From Trachelipus rathkii (lineage: Eukaryota > Arthropoda > Malacostraca > Isopoda > Trachelipodidae): DNA of 28,626 nucleotides. The translations under genes and the position numbers were made by a program. The notes under the pieces are model-generated. The model was not told the origin of the DNA, made no database searches, and saw only the letters and a program-made list of their open reading frames with translations. Location of the stretch: the NCBI GenBank assembly GCA_015478945.1, contig JABUQX010053201.1, positions 12,501 through 41,126 on the forward strand, in the 5' to 3' direction. Shown one piece after another: positions 1 through 8,575 of the stretch (position 1 is its first letter; each line of letters starts with the position of its first letter).

Positions 1-159
1 TTTATCTATTTTTCCTGCAGTATTTAATCTTTCTCTCTTTAAGTCCCGCGTTTTCACCCACTTGAGGTAATTGCCTTAGGCAAGGGACGGGGTGGGTTTA
101 CCTTGAATTTTTTCCCTCTCCTTTTGAAAAAGGCCTTGCCCGTGAGTGGTGGCATCGTG

Positions 160-160
<1 letters not shown>
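1..160 (+). mobile_element. 3' end fragment of a jockey/CR1-like LINE
   Basis: The last ~50 bases translate as a short tail ending KKALPVSGG, nearly the same as KRALPVSGG near the C-terminal end of the minus-strand LINE at 3865-4715. The matching DNA, a TTGCCCGTGAGTGGTGG-like stretch, is shared between the two in inverted orientation. Upstream there is T/C-rich DNA with no open frame. The sequence passes straight into an (AT)n tract, where a LINE tail would be expected. I read it as the 3' terminus of a related copy whose body lies left of the window. Only about 50 bp are shared, so the assignment is moderate. Confidence 0.5.
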
Positions 161-213
<53 letters not shown>

Positions 214-215
214 AG

Positions 216-302
<87 letters not shown>
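161..302. repeat. (AT)n microsatellite
   Basis: About 140 bp of AT dinucleotide repeat, broken only by two short irregularities near 202-217 (TTATAT and TAGTTA). It abuts the LINE 3' end directly. Open frames here encode only alternating Ile-Tyr and are not genes. Lengths of such tracts are often wrong in assemblies. Confidence 0.97.
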
Positions 303-305
<3 letters not shown>

Positions 306-589
306 AGTTATTTCTTATTAGTGGTCGTCGCCTTATGTGTGGCTCGCATAAAATTTTTAAATTCTTAATTTGTTCGAGTTAGGCTAAAGGTTGGGCACCA
401 CTGGCCTAATAGTTCACCTTTCTTTTCTCCGTTCATATTCACACACTACCTTCAGACATCTTACCGTCACCATATTTTATCGACATATAATATACACATA
501 CTTATATCCACGCACCCTTTCTAGACATCATCTTACAGACATCCATATATATTACAACACTATGTGTGGGGAGAAAGAATTGTCCACAT
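303..589. other. Unassigned A/T-rich stretch
   Basis: This is single-copy-looking sequence between the (AT)n tract and the recognisable LINE A start. A 76-codon open frame crosses it but has no recognisable motif. It may hold the untranslated leader of LINE A, but nothing shows that directly. Confidence 0.3.
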
Positions 590-732
590 CATATGTCCTG
601 CGTGTCATAGAAGTCGACTAAAGGGACTCTGGTTGTTGGGTTGGCTGCTCACTACCACTTATCATTTGCCAGCAATGATAATGGATGCCTCGGAGAAGGT
701 CGTGATCGCCTATCTTACTATGAAAATGTATG

Positions 733-1398
733 AATCGTAAAGGTACATGGAATGTTGAGAAGAAGAAGAGAAAGGTGATGGATGTACTTAGAAAGGGCAA
801 ATTTGATTTGCTCGCTGTGAATGAAACAGAGATGAAGGGAAACTGTGAAAGTGAGTAGTGTAATGTGAAATGTTTATGTGCTGGTGTGGAAAGGAATGAG
901 AGCGGGAGAGAAGGAGTTTCAATTCTATTGAACTAATTGTGGGCCAGAGCTATGGTAGATTTTGTGTGTATGTGTGTCCTAGAATTCTAATGGTTAAATG
1001 TAAGTTTGAAAAAGTCAAGGTGTGTGTGGTTATGACATATGGTCCATCTAAATGTAATGCTGAAGAGAGTGCGATTTTCTGAGGTAATCTGAATGATGTT
1101 TTGGATGGGGGTGAGTATGAGCTTCAGAAAAGTTGTGTTGTTTGACCTAAATAGTTGGAGAAATGATAAAAAATGTAATGGTATAGCAGGTTAGGAGAAA
1201 ATGAGAATGGTAGGAAGAGGATTGATTTCTGTGAGGAGAGAGGTATGTGTGTAGGTAACACTTTCTTTAAACACAAAAGGATTAATAAGTATACTAGAGT
1301 TGGTGTAGGTAGAGATGCTATCGAAGTGAAAAGTATGACTGATTTTGTGTTGGTTTAAAATGAGATATTGAACTATGTGTTGGACGTTAAATCAGTGA
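733..1398 (+). pseudogene. LINE A endonuclease domain, N-terminal part (decayed)
   Basis: This is the remnant of an apurinic-like endonuclease (exonuclease-endonuclease-phosphatase fold) that nicks target DNA for target-primed reverse transcription. The opening strand motif GTWNV is at 742-756. The metal-binding glutamate motif reads NETE at 820-831, where intact relatives have an ETK/ETR-like form. A piece like EGVSILL follows near 915-935, and a TDFVLV-like strand near 1338-1356. Stops and frameshifts separate these pieces, including an in-frame TAG shortly after the glutamate motif. Assignment rests on motif order and spacing. I am confident that it is a LINE endonuclease and less sure of the clade. 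Confidence 0.65.
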
Positions 1399-1408
1399 GG
1401 TGTAAGGA

Positions 1409-1804
1409 ATGGGACTATCGGATCATTATGTTTTCTTATGTAAAATTAAGTTAGTGGAGGTTTGGATAGAGAGGAATGTGATAAGGAACGGAGTTGGTAG
1501 AATTAAGAGTGAGAAGTTAAGTGAACAAGGTAATAAGGGTAAGCGTTTAAGGGTGCTTGTAAGTAAATCAATTGAATGTGAGCAAGTTGAAACTGAACAA
1601 ATATGGAAGCAAATGAAGGAGGCGGTTGGTAGCAGTGCAAAAGAAGTGTTTGTATGTGCTAACGAAGAAAATAAGAAAGTTACCAGTGAGTGGTGGAATG
1701 AAGAGCAAGCGGTTAAGTGTAAAAAGGAAGCGTGGTTAAATGTAATAAAGCCAATGATGATGTTTCAAAAGAAAGATGTTTGGAATTATATAAGGCGGAA
1801 ATAA
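1409..1804 (+). pseudogene. LINE A endonuclease C-terminus and linker (131-codon open remnant)
   Basis: This is the longest surviving open piece of LINE A. It starts MGLSDHYVFLCKIKLV. The SDH triplet (1418-1426) is the catalytic Ser-Asp-His of the endonuclease fold, and the following hydrophobic strand is the last core strand. The rest is a charged linker with many Lys/Glu and a TSEWWNEE motif, matching the WWN-E block typical of the endonuclease-to-reverse-transcriptase linker in this LINE type. The open frame stops at 1802-1804. Related sequence continues in other frames to about 1912, where the fold-back element is inserted. The ATG is only the first methionine in a surviving segment, not a real start. 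Confidence 0.7.
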
Positions 1805-1908
1805 AAGGAATACTAAGAGATGCATACGTAGGAAGAAAGAAAAGGTTAATGAATAGTTTTTAAGGAAGATGATTGGGAACTTATAGGGGAATAAATAGGA
1901 AGCTCTTC

Positions 1909-1912
1909 TGAA
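1909..1912. other. TGAA target-site duplication, left copy
   Basis: TGAA immediately precedes the first G of the fold-back element and is repeated at 3210-3213. Removing the insert plus one copy rejoins the interrupted LINE A around FxKEA (TTC-TGA-AAG-GAA), supporting this as the true insertion point. Confidence 0.8.
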
Positions 1913-2527
1913 GGGGAGGATCCAATATTTGGCTTGTGCTACACCCAATTTTCACCCCCCTTAAAAATAGACATAAATTCGGAATTATCAGGCGATTTTG
2001 ACACTATATACACCAAACTGTAGCTTTTTTTGGCCCTTCTGTGCATGTTGTTTTCTGAGTGTTTTTCAGGTTCCTCTAGTCATTCTTCAAAATATTCTTT
2101 TAAACCCACAGTTTTTCATTGTACACCTTCCAGAATTTTTTTCAAAATGATCTCAAACTTGAAATACTATAGATGTAATATTACTACAATATTGCTGCGG
2201 CTTCGATTTTTTTGAGTTTGCTCAGTGCTCGTCCGTTTCCAAACCCACTTTTTGATTTTGGAATGAAAATTCAAGATAATGTTCTTTGTTGCCTGAGTTG
2301 AGTGACGAAATTAGGTTATGTATCAAGAGGCTACCATCTTTAATTTAGATATTTTCTTAGAAAGGCATATTCTTGATTTGGATTTGGAAAAAATTGACCA
2401 TAATTATCGAAATTATCATTTGATTTTAACCAAACAAGGTGTTATAAAAAAGGTAATTGCTCATTCATACAAGCCTCTCTGAAATTTGATGTTGATCGGA
2501 TAAGTAGAAAATATATATCAATATTTC
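1913..2527 (+). repeat. Left arm of the fold-back element
   Basis: About 615 bp, inverted relative to 2557-3209. Identity is highest in the outer ~125 bp, moderate near 2220-2290, weak in the middle, and high again next to the loop (TGTTGATCGGATAAGTAG). Confidence 0.85.
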
Positions 2528-2556
2528 TGAATTCAAAATTTAATCGTTCCAAAAGT

Positions 2557-3209
2557 GAAATATTGAGATATTTTTTCTACTTATCTGATCAACACCGCCT
2601 CAGAGCTTGTATGTTGGGCGAGATACATCTCTTTTACTTAGATACAACTTTTAGTTTACCCAACACTGTTTTAAAATTTCCCAATTTTTTTTTTGAAAAT
2701 TTGTTCCAAGAACAAATCCAAAACTAATGCATCTACAAAGAAATTATATAAGTAAAATATGTGCCTCTCCCCCAACTACTTGTGCCCTGAAAATTTCATT
2801 CACTTCGCTCGAACAGGAAAAAAATTATCGCAATTTTTCATTTCAAAATCCAAAAAAGTGGGTTTTGAAATTGGACAACGCTGAGCACAAAACTCAAAAA
2901 ATCGAAAATATTCTACGTAATTATTGTAGATAATGGACCCATCTATGCATATTTCAGGTTTCAAGTCATTTCAAAAAAAATTCTGGAAGTTGATACGAAA
3001 AATGTGAAAAACATGGGTTTTGAAAATTTGAATATTTTGAAAGAATGACTACAGACACAGAAAAATACCGGCAAACAACGTTTTAGAGGCCAAAAAGCTA
3101 CAGTTTGGTGTTTTTATGGTCAAAATCGCCTGATAATTCTGAATTTTAGGTCTATTTTTAGAGGGGGTGAAAATTGGGCGTAGCACGAGCCAAATATTGG
3201 ATCCTCCCC
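2557..3209 (-). repeat. Right arm of the fold-back element
   Basis: Reverse-complement partner of 1913-2527. The 68-codon open frame inside it (2727-2933) has no partner in the other arm or recognisable motif, and I do not treat it as a gene. Confidence 0.85.
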
Positions 3210-3365
3210 TGAAAGGAAGCGCGAAAGGTTAAGAATGAGAGAATAAGGGAAATCTGATTAGAATAATGAATAGGGATGGTGCTTTCGTAATTAATGAAAT
3301 GAATGTGAGGAGAGTGTGGAGAGAACACTTCAAAAATCTTTAAAACATTGGCCTTAATGAAGGGT
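3210..3365 (+). pseudogene. LINE A linker, resuming after the fold-back insertion
   Basis: After the right TGAA copy (3210-3213) the LINE A frame resumes with a Lys/Arg-rich stretch. At about 3263-3342 it reads RIMNRDGAFVINEMN followed by VRRVWREHFKNL, matching the pre-reverse-transcriptase block (kDeDG...W.eYF..L) of this LINE type. A stop follows, then sequence loses homology at the (AT)n tract. The continuation across the insert proves that the fold-back element is younger than LINE A. Confidence 0.7.
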
Positions 3366-3367
3366 GA

Positions 3368-3485
<118 letters not shown>

Positions 3486-3504
3486 CGTCTTTTCTCAAGT
3501 AGAC

Positions 3505-3860
3505 CTACGTCTTGTCAGCGGACACAGCATCGATTTGCATGCAATACTTTCCAGAATTACACCATCCTCCATCTGCTGACACATCGCGGTCAGTCCATGT
3601 CTTTTCAGAGCTCTTTCAACACAATCCCTTTCATCTCCCTTTAGGTATTCCTCTCGACCTCACTCCTTCCACTCTCCACCTCCACCTTATTATATGGCCT
3701 AACTATCACAGTCTTGCCGAATCTATCCTGTTCAATATTTCACCACACAAACCCTCTCCCTAACCCACTCGTTTATTACTCTATCCCTCCTCATCTTTCC
3801 CACTTTCGTCCTCAAACCTTCAATTCCGAACCTTTGGTCCTTTTTCCTTCCCTTGTTTTT
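3505..3860 (-). mobile_element. LINE B, C-terminal end (minus strand)
   Basis: Read on the minus strand, pieces in different frames give an ARL..LGHIIRW block, an RGIPKG block, then DCVERALKRHGLTA. These match the C-terminal sequence of RTE-like LINE ORF2 proteins (LRWxGHI.RM, RGRPKxRW.DCVE.DL...GLT). One frame reads to DAVSADKT and a TAG stop at about 3505-3507. I infer that this is the 3' end of the LINE B copy whose reverse transcriptase ends near 5336, the intervening ~1.5 kb being later insertion. Its orientation and the protein region it supplies both fit. Confidence 0.6.
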
Positions 3861-4364
3861 GCTTTTTTTACAGTTGTCACCACCACTCACGGGCAGAGCC
3901 CTCTTCAAGGAGGGGGTGTTGAACATCTCAGAAGTCAACAGCCAACGTAAATTACGCATACGAGCACAGACGCAGGCTTTTAAGTGGAGGAGATTAAATT
4001 CAACAGGAAACACAGAAGATGGAAGAGAATTCCACAGAATAGAGGTGGTAGGAAAGAAGGAAGCACCGCAGCGATCTAGCCTGGAGTTACCAATATAAAC
4101 ACAAAACTCATGTGCAGACACAGCACCCCTTGTGCAACGAGCGCGACGTAAAGGTGGTGGAACGCGAAGGATAAGTTCCCTCGAGAACCTGCTGCTGCTG
4201 TACTTATAGAAAAGAGATAAAGCACCATCATCGCGCCGCAAAAACAGAGGGTCAAGTGAACTGGAAAGTGCAAAACAGTTTAAAAGCCTTTTGGCCTTTG
4301 ACTCGACCCTATTCAAAAGCCAGGTGAAACCATAGCCGCCCCAGATATGAGAGCAGTACTCCAT
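3732..4364 (-). pseudogene. LINE C reverse-transcriptase C-terminal domain (210-codon open remnant)
   Basis: The longest open frame in the window. It starts at MEYCSHIWGG, the conserved P.MEYCSHIWGG block at the end of the reverse-transcriptase thumb. It continues with RVESKAKRLLN, LRRDDGALSLFYKY, a PPLRRARCTR block, and SFFPTTSILWNSLPSSVFP, all in the order seen in jockey/CR1-like LINEs. The LINE-derived part ends about residue 165 (KRALPVSGG). The remaining ~45 residues are read-through into the LINE B fragment and are not part of the protein. The catalytic YADD motif lies upstream in intact copies and is absent here. The first methionine is an internal family residue, not a start. Upstream LINE C sequence continues in two other frames. 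Confidence 0.75.
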
Positions 4365-4715
4365 ACAAGGGTGGATGAGGCCCTTGTATAGCTGGAGTAA
4401 CTGAGAAGAGGAAAAAAGTCTCGCAGTGTAAACAGAATTCCCAGTTTCTTCGAGGCAGCCCTAGCAACCGTTGTGATGTTAGGTTTCCAAGACATTTTTT
4501 GTTTATGTTGAAGCCAAGGATGTTATATTGTCAGCAAGAAAGACGAGAGAACCGTCGAAAGAGATAGGAAAGTTAGAAGGTGTCTTAGAGAAGGTTAGGA
4601 TTAGAGTTAGAGGTGGTATTCCACGAATGCAGAGTTAGAGTGCAAGCCACGGATGTTGGTAAAGTTAATAAAAAGCCCGCGCCTGTGCAAATCAGTCATC
4701 ACACCTGCACACACA
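3865..4715 (-). mobile_element. LINE C: internally deleted jockey/CR1-like LINE (minus strand)
   Basis: On the minus strand the copy begins near 4700 with HRRGLFINFTNIRGLHSN, the N-terminal endonuclease opening of a LINE family common in decapods. After about 60 bp it jumps to the C-terminal part of the reverse transcriptase (PISFDGSLVFLADNI near 4545-4590). It then continues through the SWKPNI, MEYCSHIWGG and WNSLPSSVFP blocks to the 3' tail (KRALPVSGG). So the start and the end are kept, and the endonuclease body, the catalytic reverse-transcriptase core and everything between are absent. The 3' end runs into an A-rich tail on the minus strand near 3850-3870. Confidence 0.75.
4365..4700 (-). 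pseudogene. LINE C upstream part: thumb region fused to the endonuclease start
   Basis: Reading the minus strand across several frames, 4365-4600 gives SKTPSNFPISFDGS, LADNI, ILGFNINKK, MSWKPNI and SKKLGILF, the block just before MEYCSHIWGG in this family. Above about 4620 the homology switches to NIRGLHSN and FVEYHL, from the very N-terminus of ORF2. The junction lies around 4600-4625. No duplicated sequence is obvious there. Confidence 0.65.
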
Positions 4716-5335
4716 TCCACAGCAAAACAAAAGCAACAGACAAAAACAAACAGACAAAAATCCAAAGGTAAAATCACGTTAAAATTGTTCCCACACTAAA
4801 ACCTAAACTTCAAATCGTAAATGTTAAAACGCTAAAACCGTATTTACAATAAATATGTAAAATATGAAAAATCTAGAGAGTTTAAAACACTCATGCACTC
4901 ATACACCCTCACAACCTTACGAAAAAAAAAATTACAATTATTCAATATAAAACTAAATGTGTATAAATTAAAATAATATTTAATCAAATACGTTAAAATA
5001 AAAAAAAATAGAAACACTGAAAACTTGTTAAAAAAAGACGCAGAAAAAATATAACCTAGTACTATCTAAACTACGTATTGCACAATCCTAAAAATTAACT
5101 ATGACTATCTAACATAGCTAAAATGTTTCAAAAACAAAAATTAAAACGAATATCTTATCTTTATAAGGATGATCCAATTCTTCAAATATTAAAACCATAA
5201 TAGGTAAAATCAATTAAAACAGGAGAGCACTTAATGTACAAACACACTTAAAGGAAAATAGCTAAAACATCATGAACACTACTCAACCCATTTTAGCTCC
5301 AGTAAAGCACAACCTATCACCACACTGTCTAAAGA
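4716..5335. other. A-rich, C-containing, G-poor non-coding stretch
   Basis: No coding homology on either strand. The plus strand is A-rich, with TAAAAC recurring at irregular spacing (for example near 4796, 4827, 4835, 4884, 5143, 5190, 5215 and 5265). It lies between the start of LINE C and the 3' break of the LINE B reverse transcriptase, so it is part of the DNA inserted into LINE B, or a separate insertion beside LINE C. Confidence 0.5.
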
Positions 5336-6555
5336 CAATGTTTTCTTAATGTAGGTATCAGTATACTATCTGGGGTTATATATACATCACTTTTTGAACC
5401 ATTATCTGATCTTTCTTAATTGGATACAACGCTCTCATTATTCTTCCGTATTTTTCCATTCTTTCCTCTACCTCCTGTACACATCCCATTTGGCCGTAAA
5501 CACTCCACCTAAATAAACAAACTTATCCATATTTATCAGTCTTTCATTGTCATTGATGATCTCTACCTCCCTCTCTTCCTCTTCATCCACTCTCCATATC
5601 ACTCTCTTTTTCGTATTATCTGTAAACCTATCTGCTTCAGGTTTCTTGCAAACTCTCCATAAATACTCTCAAAATCCCCTCCTTCCCATTCCAATACGCC
5701 AAATCGTTGGCATACACCATTATATCACCATCCAGATTCGTATATTCCTCTTTGACTTTTCTGATCACCACATCCATGTAAGTTATAAAAAGTAGGGAGG
5801 ACAGAACAATGCCCTGTCTCACACTCCTGTTATGAACTCAAACCATTCATTTATAAGCTCAGTTCTCGCTTATTTCTTTATTGCTTTCCTCAGTCTTTCC
5901 TCCACTCCGTACACCTGCTCCAACATATTCCAAAGCCTTGCTCTTGGTACTGAGTCAAATGCTTTTCTTAGGTCTAAGAAGGAAATATATGCCTTAATTA
6001 AATTCCTAAGTCTTCTCCAACACTATCTTCTTAAAGCAAACAGCAGGTTTGAGGAATTCCTACCTTTCCTGTACCCATATTGTTCCTACTCCAACTGTGT
6101 TTCTGTCTCTCCTCTTAATTTTTTTCTAAAATCCTTTCGTACAGTTTCGCTATGTGATCCCATTAGGATATCTCCTTATAACATTCACACTCTCCCTTAT
6201 CTCCATTTCCCATATAAACGGGAAAGATTACTATTCTCCCCATCTCCCGGGAACTTCACCTTTATTTAAAAGTTAAACTATTTTCTTCTTCAATTCTTCG
6301 CCTCTTCATTCCCTTACCAGCCCTATCGTAATTCCATCTTTGCCCGACTCTCTTCGTTTTTTCCCTTTTGACAATTCTTCCTCGTGTTCTCCTATCGTAA
6401 TCGAACTCACCTGTTTCGTCTCGTCTCCATCCCACATATTCTCTTTCCATCCGCTTACAGTTCTGCCTACTATTATTGCTTCCTTGTCAGTGTGTCGTCC
6501 AGTTCGTTCGCTATTCTTACTAGCATTTTTTGGCCATTGTGCGCAGAGACTAAAC
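5336..6555 (-). mobile_element. LINE B reverse-transcriptase domain (minus strand, decayed)
   Basis: The minus strand gives, in order from high to low coordinates, the blocks of an RTE-like reverse transcriptase. They are NELDDT near 6515, a VPGxW block near 6245, AKLYERILEK-like and QYGYRKGRNSSNLLFALRR near 6030-6150, and SFLDLRKAFDSVPRARLWN near 5930-5990. VRQGIVLSSLLFITYMDVV follows at 5765-5822, then MVYANDLAY near 5690-5715 and FVYLGGVFT near 5485-5515. It ends with YPIKKDQIM..ILIPTL near 5340-5420. The catalytic YADD box has become YAND, and frames change at least five times. Homology ends abruptly about where the next family block (YGSE.W) should begin. Confidence 0.8.
5637..5822 (-). 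pseudogene. LINE B palm subdomain, 61-codon open remnant
   Basis: This frame holds the RQG..LSSLLFITYMD block and the catalytic strand, here VYANDLAYWN, where active reverse transcriptases have Y-A-D-D. The second catalytic Asp position is intact (ND) and the first is substituted by Asn, which alone would inactivate the polymerase. It is bounded by stops and is part of the longer minus-strand LINE B. Confidence 0.75.
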
Positions 6556-7625
6556 TCCTACGAGTGTTATCCCTGCGTGCGGTTCGCTTGTACGCCTTTA
6601 GCCACGTATAGACCTATACATTATATTGAGTTAGGAGTAGAGCTCTATTAATCGTTTGAGAGATGCCCGACATAAATGTCTCGCGCGAGAGAGAGAGCTC
6701 CTACAGAGAGCATCTAGTGAGGTATGCAGACATCACCTGAGTTATCTATGCAACGTACAGAAGGTTAGAGTAAAGCAATTTTAGAGGAGAAGTTGGTCTT
6801 TGGTGTGAACTTTCAAGTGTGTGTGGTGATATACATGCATGTGTGGGTATTAATATACATGTGTATGTAGTGAGATGTATTAGAAAGTGTGGATCATATA
6901 TATAATGTAGACTCTTCGAGTTTGTTTAGTGAGAGTAAGTGTACTACATCTCACGATCTGAGAGATGTGTTGCTGATTCCTACCATGGTTTCTTTGTGGT
7001 ACGTCGATATACAGAAGTCGAGTAGTTGTGTGATCGATGTGGTCGCTTATAAGAGGTTAAGCGTTCCTAACGCCTCTAAGTGATTAATGATCGTCATTAC
7101 ATCTTCTATCAATCTTAATTTGTAATATACCATTTGATGTCTACCGCTTTAGAGGTTTATTTCAACACGTTCTATAGCCGATGAACTTATCATCGATCAC
7201 ATCTATAACATCATCATATTTTGTAATAACAGTTTGTTGATTTCCATCACCAATAGAGCAGTGTTTATTTCTTAGACTCGTTCTATAGCCGGCTTGCCAA
7301 CCCTCACTCGTAACATCATGTTTATCTATCGCTAATTTTAAACTTTAACATTTTTTGAAATTTACAGCTTAGAGGGTTATTTCTAATCTTTTTTAAGTCG
7401 GTGACATCATCGATTCACGACCTGACAATGTAGGACTTATTTTTGTAGATATTGAAATTTTTGGTGTCAACACGTTTTTAGAAGGGTTAAATTATATTTG
7501 CGTTCTATAGCTGTGACCATCATCTTCCCTGTCCAGTAGTCTATTCCTTTAAAAAAGTGAGGATCTTATAATTTGTAGAAGTGATTACTTGCTATCGCGT
7601 TCTGTAGTTCTGTAGTTCCTTCTCT
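6556..7625. mobile_element. Unidentified insert inside LINE B (about 1.07 kb)
   Basis: LINE B homology breaks between the NELDDT block (ending near 6555 on the minus strand) and a DIKSRRSTKT block (beginning near 7626), a gap that should hold only about 20-30 residues. The inserted DNA has no transposase frame. The 64-codon frame at 6889-7083 has no recognisable motif. Its right half is built of degenerate ~110-bp repeats. I could not find convincing terminal inverted repeats or a target duplication, so calling it a mobile element is inference from the interrupted LINE. Boundaries are good to about 20-30 bp. Confidence 0.5.
7120..7620. repeat. Degenerate ~110-bp tandem repeat with GTTCTATAGC motif
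   Basis: CGTTCTATAGC or a close variant occurs near 7169, 7282, 7499 and 7598 (the last as CGTTCTGTAG), with a weaker form (TTTTTTAAGTCGG) near 7396, so spacing is about 97-113 bp. Each is preceded by TTAGAGGGTTATTT-like sequence (near 7150, 7370 and 7480) and followed by GATGA/CATCATCGA-like sequence. Five diverged units fit. Confidence 0.55.
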
Positions 7626-8424
7626 TATTTTTTTGTGTTTTAGTAGATCTTCTTGATTTTATATCATTGTTTGTTCTAGTCTGAAAATCTCTCTTCTTTC
7701 CTCTCTCTGCATCTTCTCCTAATTCCACTATCAGCTTTTTTAGCCTCCTTTTTCACAATATTCACAATTACATCAAATATTCAGCTCTTCTCTGTTCTGT
7801 TCTTCCTGTTATCCACCTTCTCATTTTCTTGCTCATTTTCACCCCGAGGCAAAAAACTCCAGAGGTTCCATGGGTTTTAAGATAAATTGTCTAATTCTAA
7901 AGGAACTTGGACTTTTTTGATGGATTTTTTTTGCTTTGCACTGCCCTCTTCCCTTCTTTATTCCACCACATAGTTCAAAAAGTGTGTTTCTTCCTCTTTC
8001 CTCCACTCTACCTCAATCCCAACGTTTCTTCGTCGGCTTCACAAATATCAGTAATTTTCTGCAAATTCATGTTTATTTCTTCCACATTCGCCAAATTTAA
8101 CTTTACATTCTTCAAATATTCTCCCTCTTCTCTGTTCATTAATGGCCTCAACTTTAATTACTTTCCTCTTTTCTCCAACTTGCCACTTTGTTTCCTGTAC
8201 TCTCACTCCAGTAACCACCAGTCTATGATGGGGAGCCAAAACTGAATCCAGGCGGAACCTTACCATCTTCCACCGTTCTTGTAATCAGGCACTATGTAAT
8301 AGATAAATATAGATTTTTGGTCAAAACTTTCTGTTTTGGTTCCACCTATATCTCTTGAACTTACGAAATTCTCTTTGCTTGAAGAATTCATTCATGATTT
8401 TTAAATTCCTTCCCATACACAAAT
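7626..8424 (-). mobile_element. LINE B endonuclease C-terminus and linker (minus strand)
   Basis: On the minus strand, 8424-8290 gives FFKQREF and a YRWNQN block. This is followed by DGKVPPG near 8250 and VLAPHHRLVVTGVRV near 8180-8235, equivalent to the S-D-H/Q-H-R strand of RTE-like endonucleases. Then come a long charged linker (open frame 8048-8266), a TMWWNKEGKRAVQSKK block near 7905-7955, and RDFQTRTNNDIKSRRSTKT near 7630-7690. This is the expected order for the region between endonuclease and reverse transcriptase. It contains multiple stops. Confidence 0.75.
8048..8266 (-). pseudogene. LINE B endonuclease/linker, 72-codon open remnant
   Basis: The frame reads VLAPHHRLVVTGVRVQETKW and then a Lys/Glu-rich linker. 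In RTE-like LINEs the corresponding catalytic triplet is S-D/Q-H followed by R-L-L-V, so the H-H-R-L-V-V here is the decayed catalytic end of the endonuclease. No independent start codon is implied by the first Met. Confidence 0.7.
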
Positions 8425-8575
8425 CTTTGACTCTCTCTCTCTTCTCTCTCTCTCTCTCTCATCTCGTCTCTCCTCTCCTCTCTCTCTCCTCTATCTCTCT
8501 GTATCTCTCCTCTCGTCCTCTCTCTCTCTCCTCTTCTCATCTCTCTCCTCTCTCTCTCTCTCTCTTCTCTCCGTA
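8425..8575. repeat. (CT)n microsatellite, imperfect
   Basis: About 150 bp of CT repeats with scattered TCTCCT, TCGTC and TAT interruptions, lying in the endonuclease part of LINE B. The 73-codon Ser/Leu frame crossing it is an artefact of the repeat. Confidence 0.95.

Larger units (their letters stand above)
1913..3209. mobile_element. Fold-back (hairpin) DNA element, 1297 bp, nested in LINE A
   Basis: The outer ends are inverted repeats. The first 22 bases (GGGGAGGATCCAATATTTGG, then CT) are the exact reverse complement of the last 22, and pairing continues with few mismatches for about 125 bp. Lower-identity pairing then runs almost to the centre. Examples are 2226-2275 against 2833-2890 (CCCACTTTTT... 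against ...AAAGTGGG) and 2490-2510 against 2576-2592 (GATAAGTAGAAAA against TTTTCTACTTATC). The unpaired centre is only about 30 bp (2528-2556). There is no transposase frame. A 4-bp duplication, TGAA, flanks it. This describes a non-autonomous fold-back element mobilised by a DNA transposase encoded elsewhere. I cannot name the superfamily. Confidence 0.9.
590..3365 (+). mobile_element. LINE A: decayed non-LTR retrotransposon, split by a fold-back element
   Basis: From about 590 the sequence resembles the 5' region of a LINE I associate with decapods (a CATAGAAGTCGACTAAAGGG-like leader). It is followed by endonuclease-domain remnants in several frames (GTWNV at 742-756, NETE at 820-831, SDH at 1418-1426) and a linker with WWNEE near 1688-1705. 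The readable homology stops near 1912 because of an inserted element (1913-3209) and resumes at 3210 with lysine/arginine-rich linker sequence and a VWREHFKNL-type motif that precedes the reverse transcriptase in this family. No reverse-transcriptase core is left: the copy ends near 3365 at an (AT)n tract. Many stops and frameshifts make it inactive. Confidence 0.75.

Noticed and set aside
103..382. Open frames of 66 and 78 codons across the first microsatellite
   Set aside because: They consist almost entirely of alternating Ile-Tyr from (AT)n and have no gene-like sequence.
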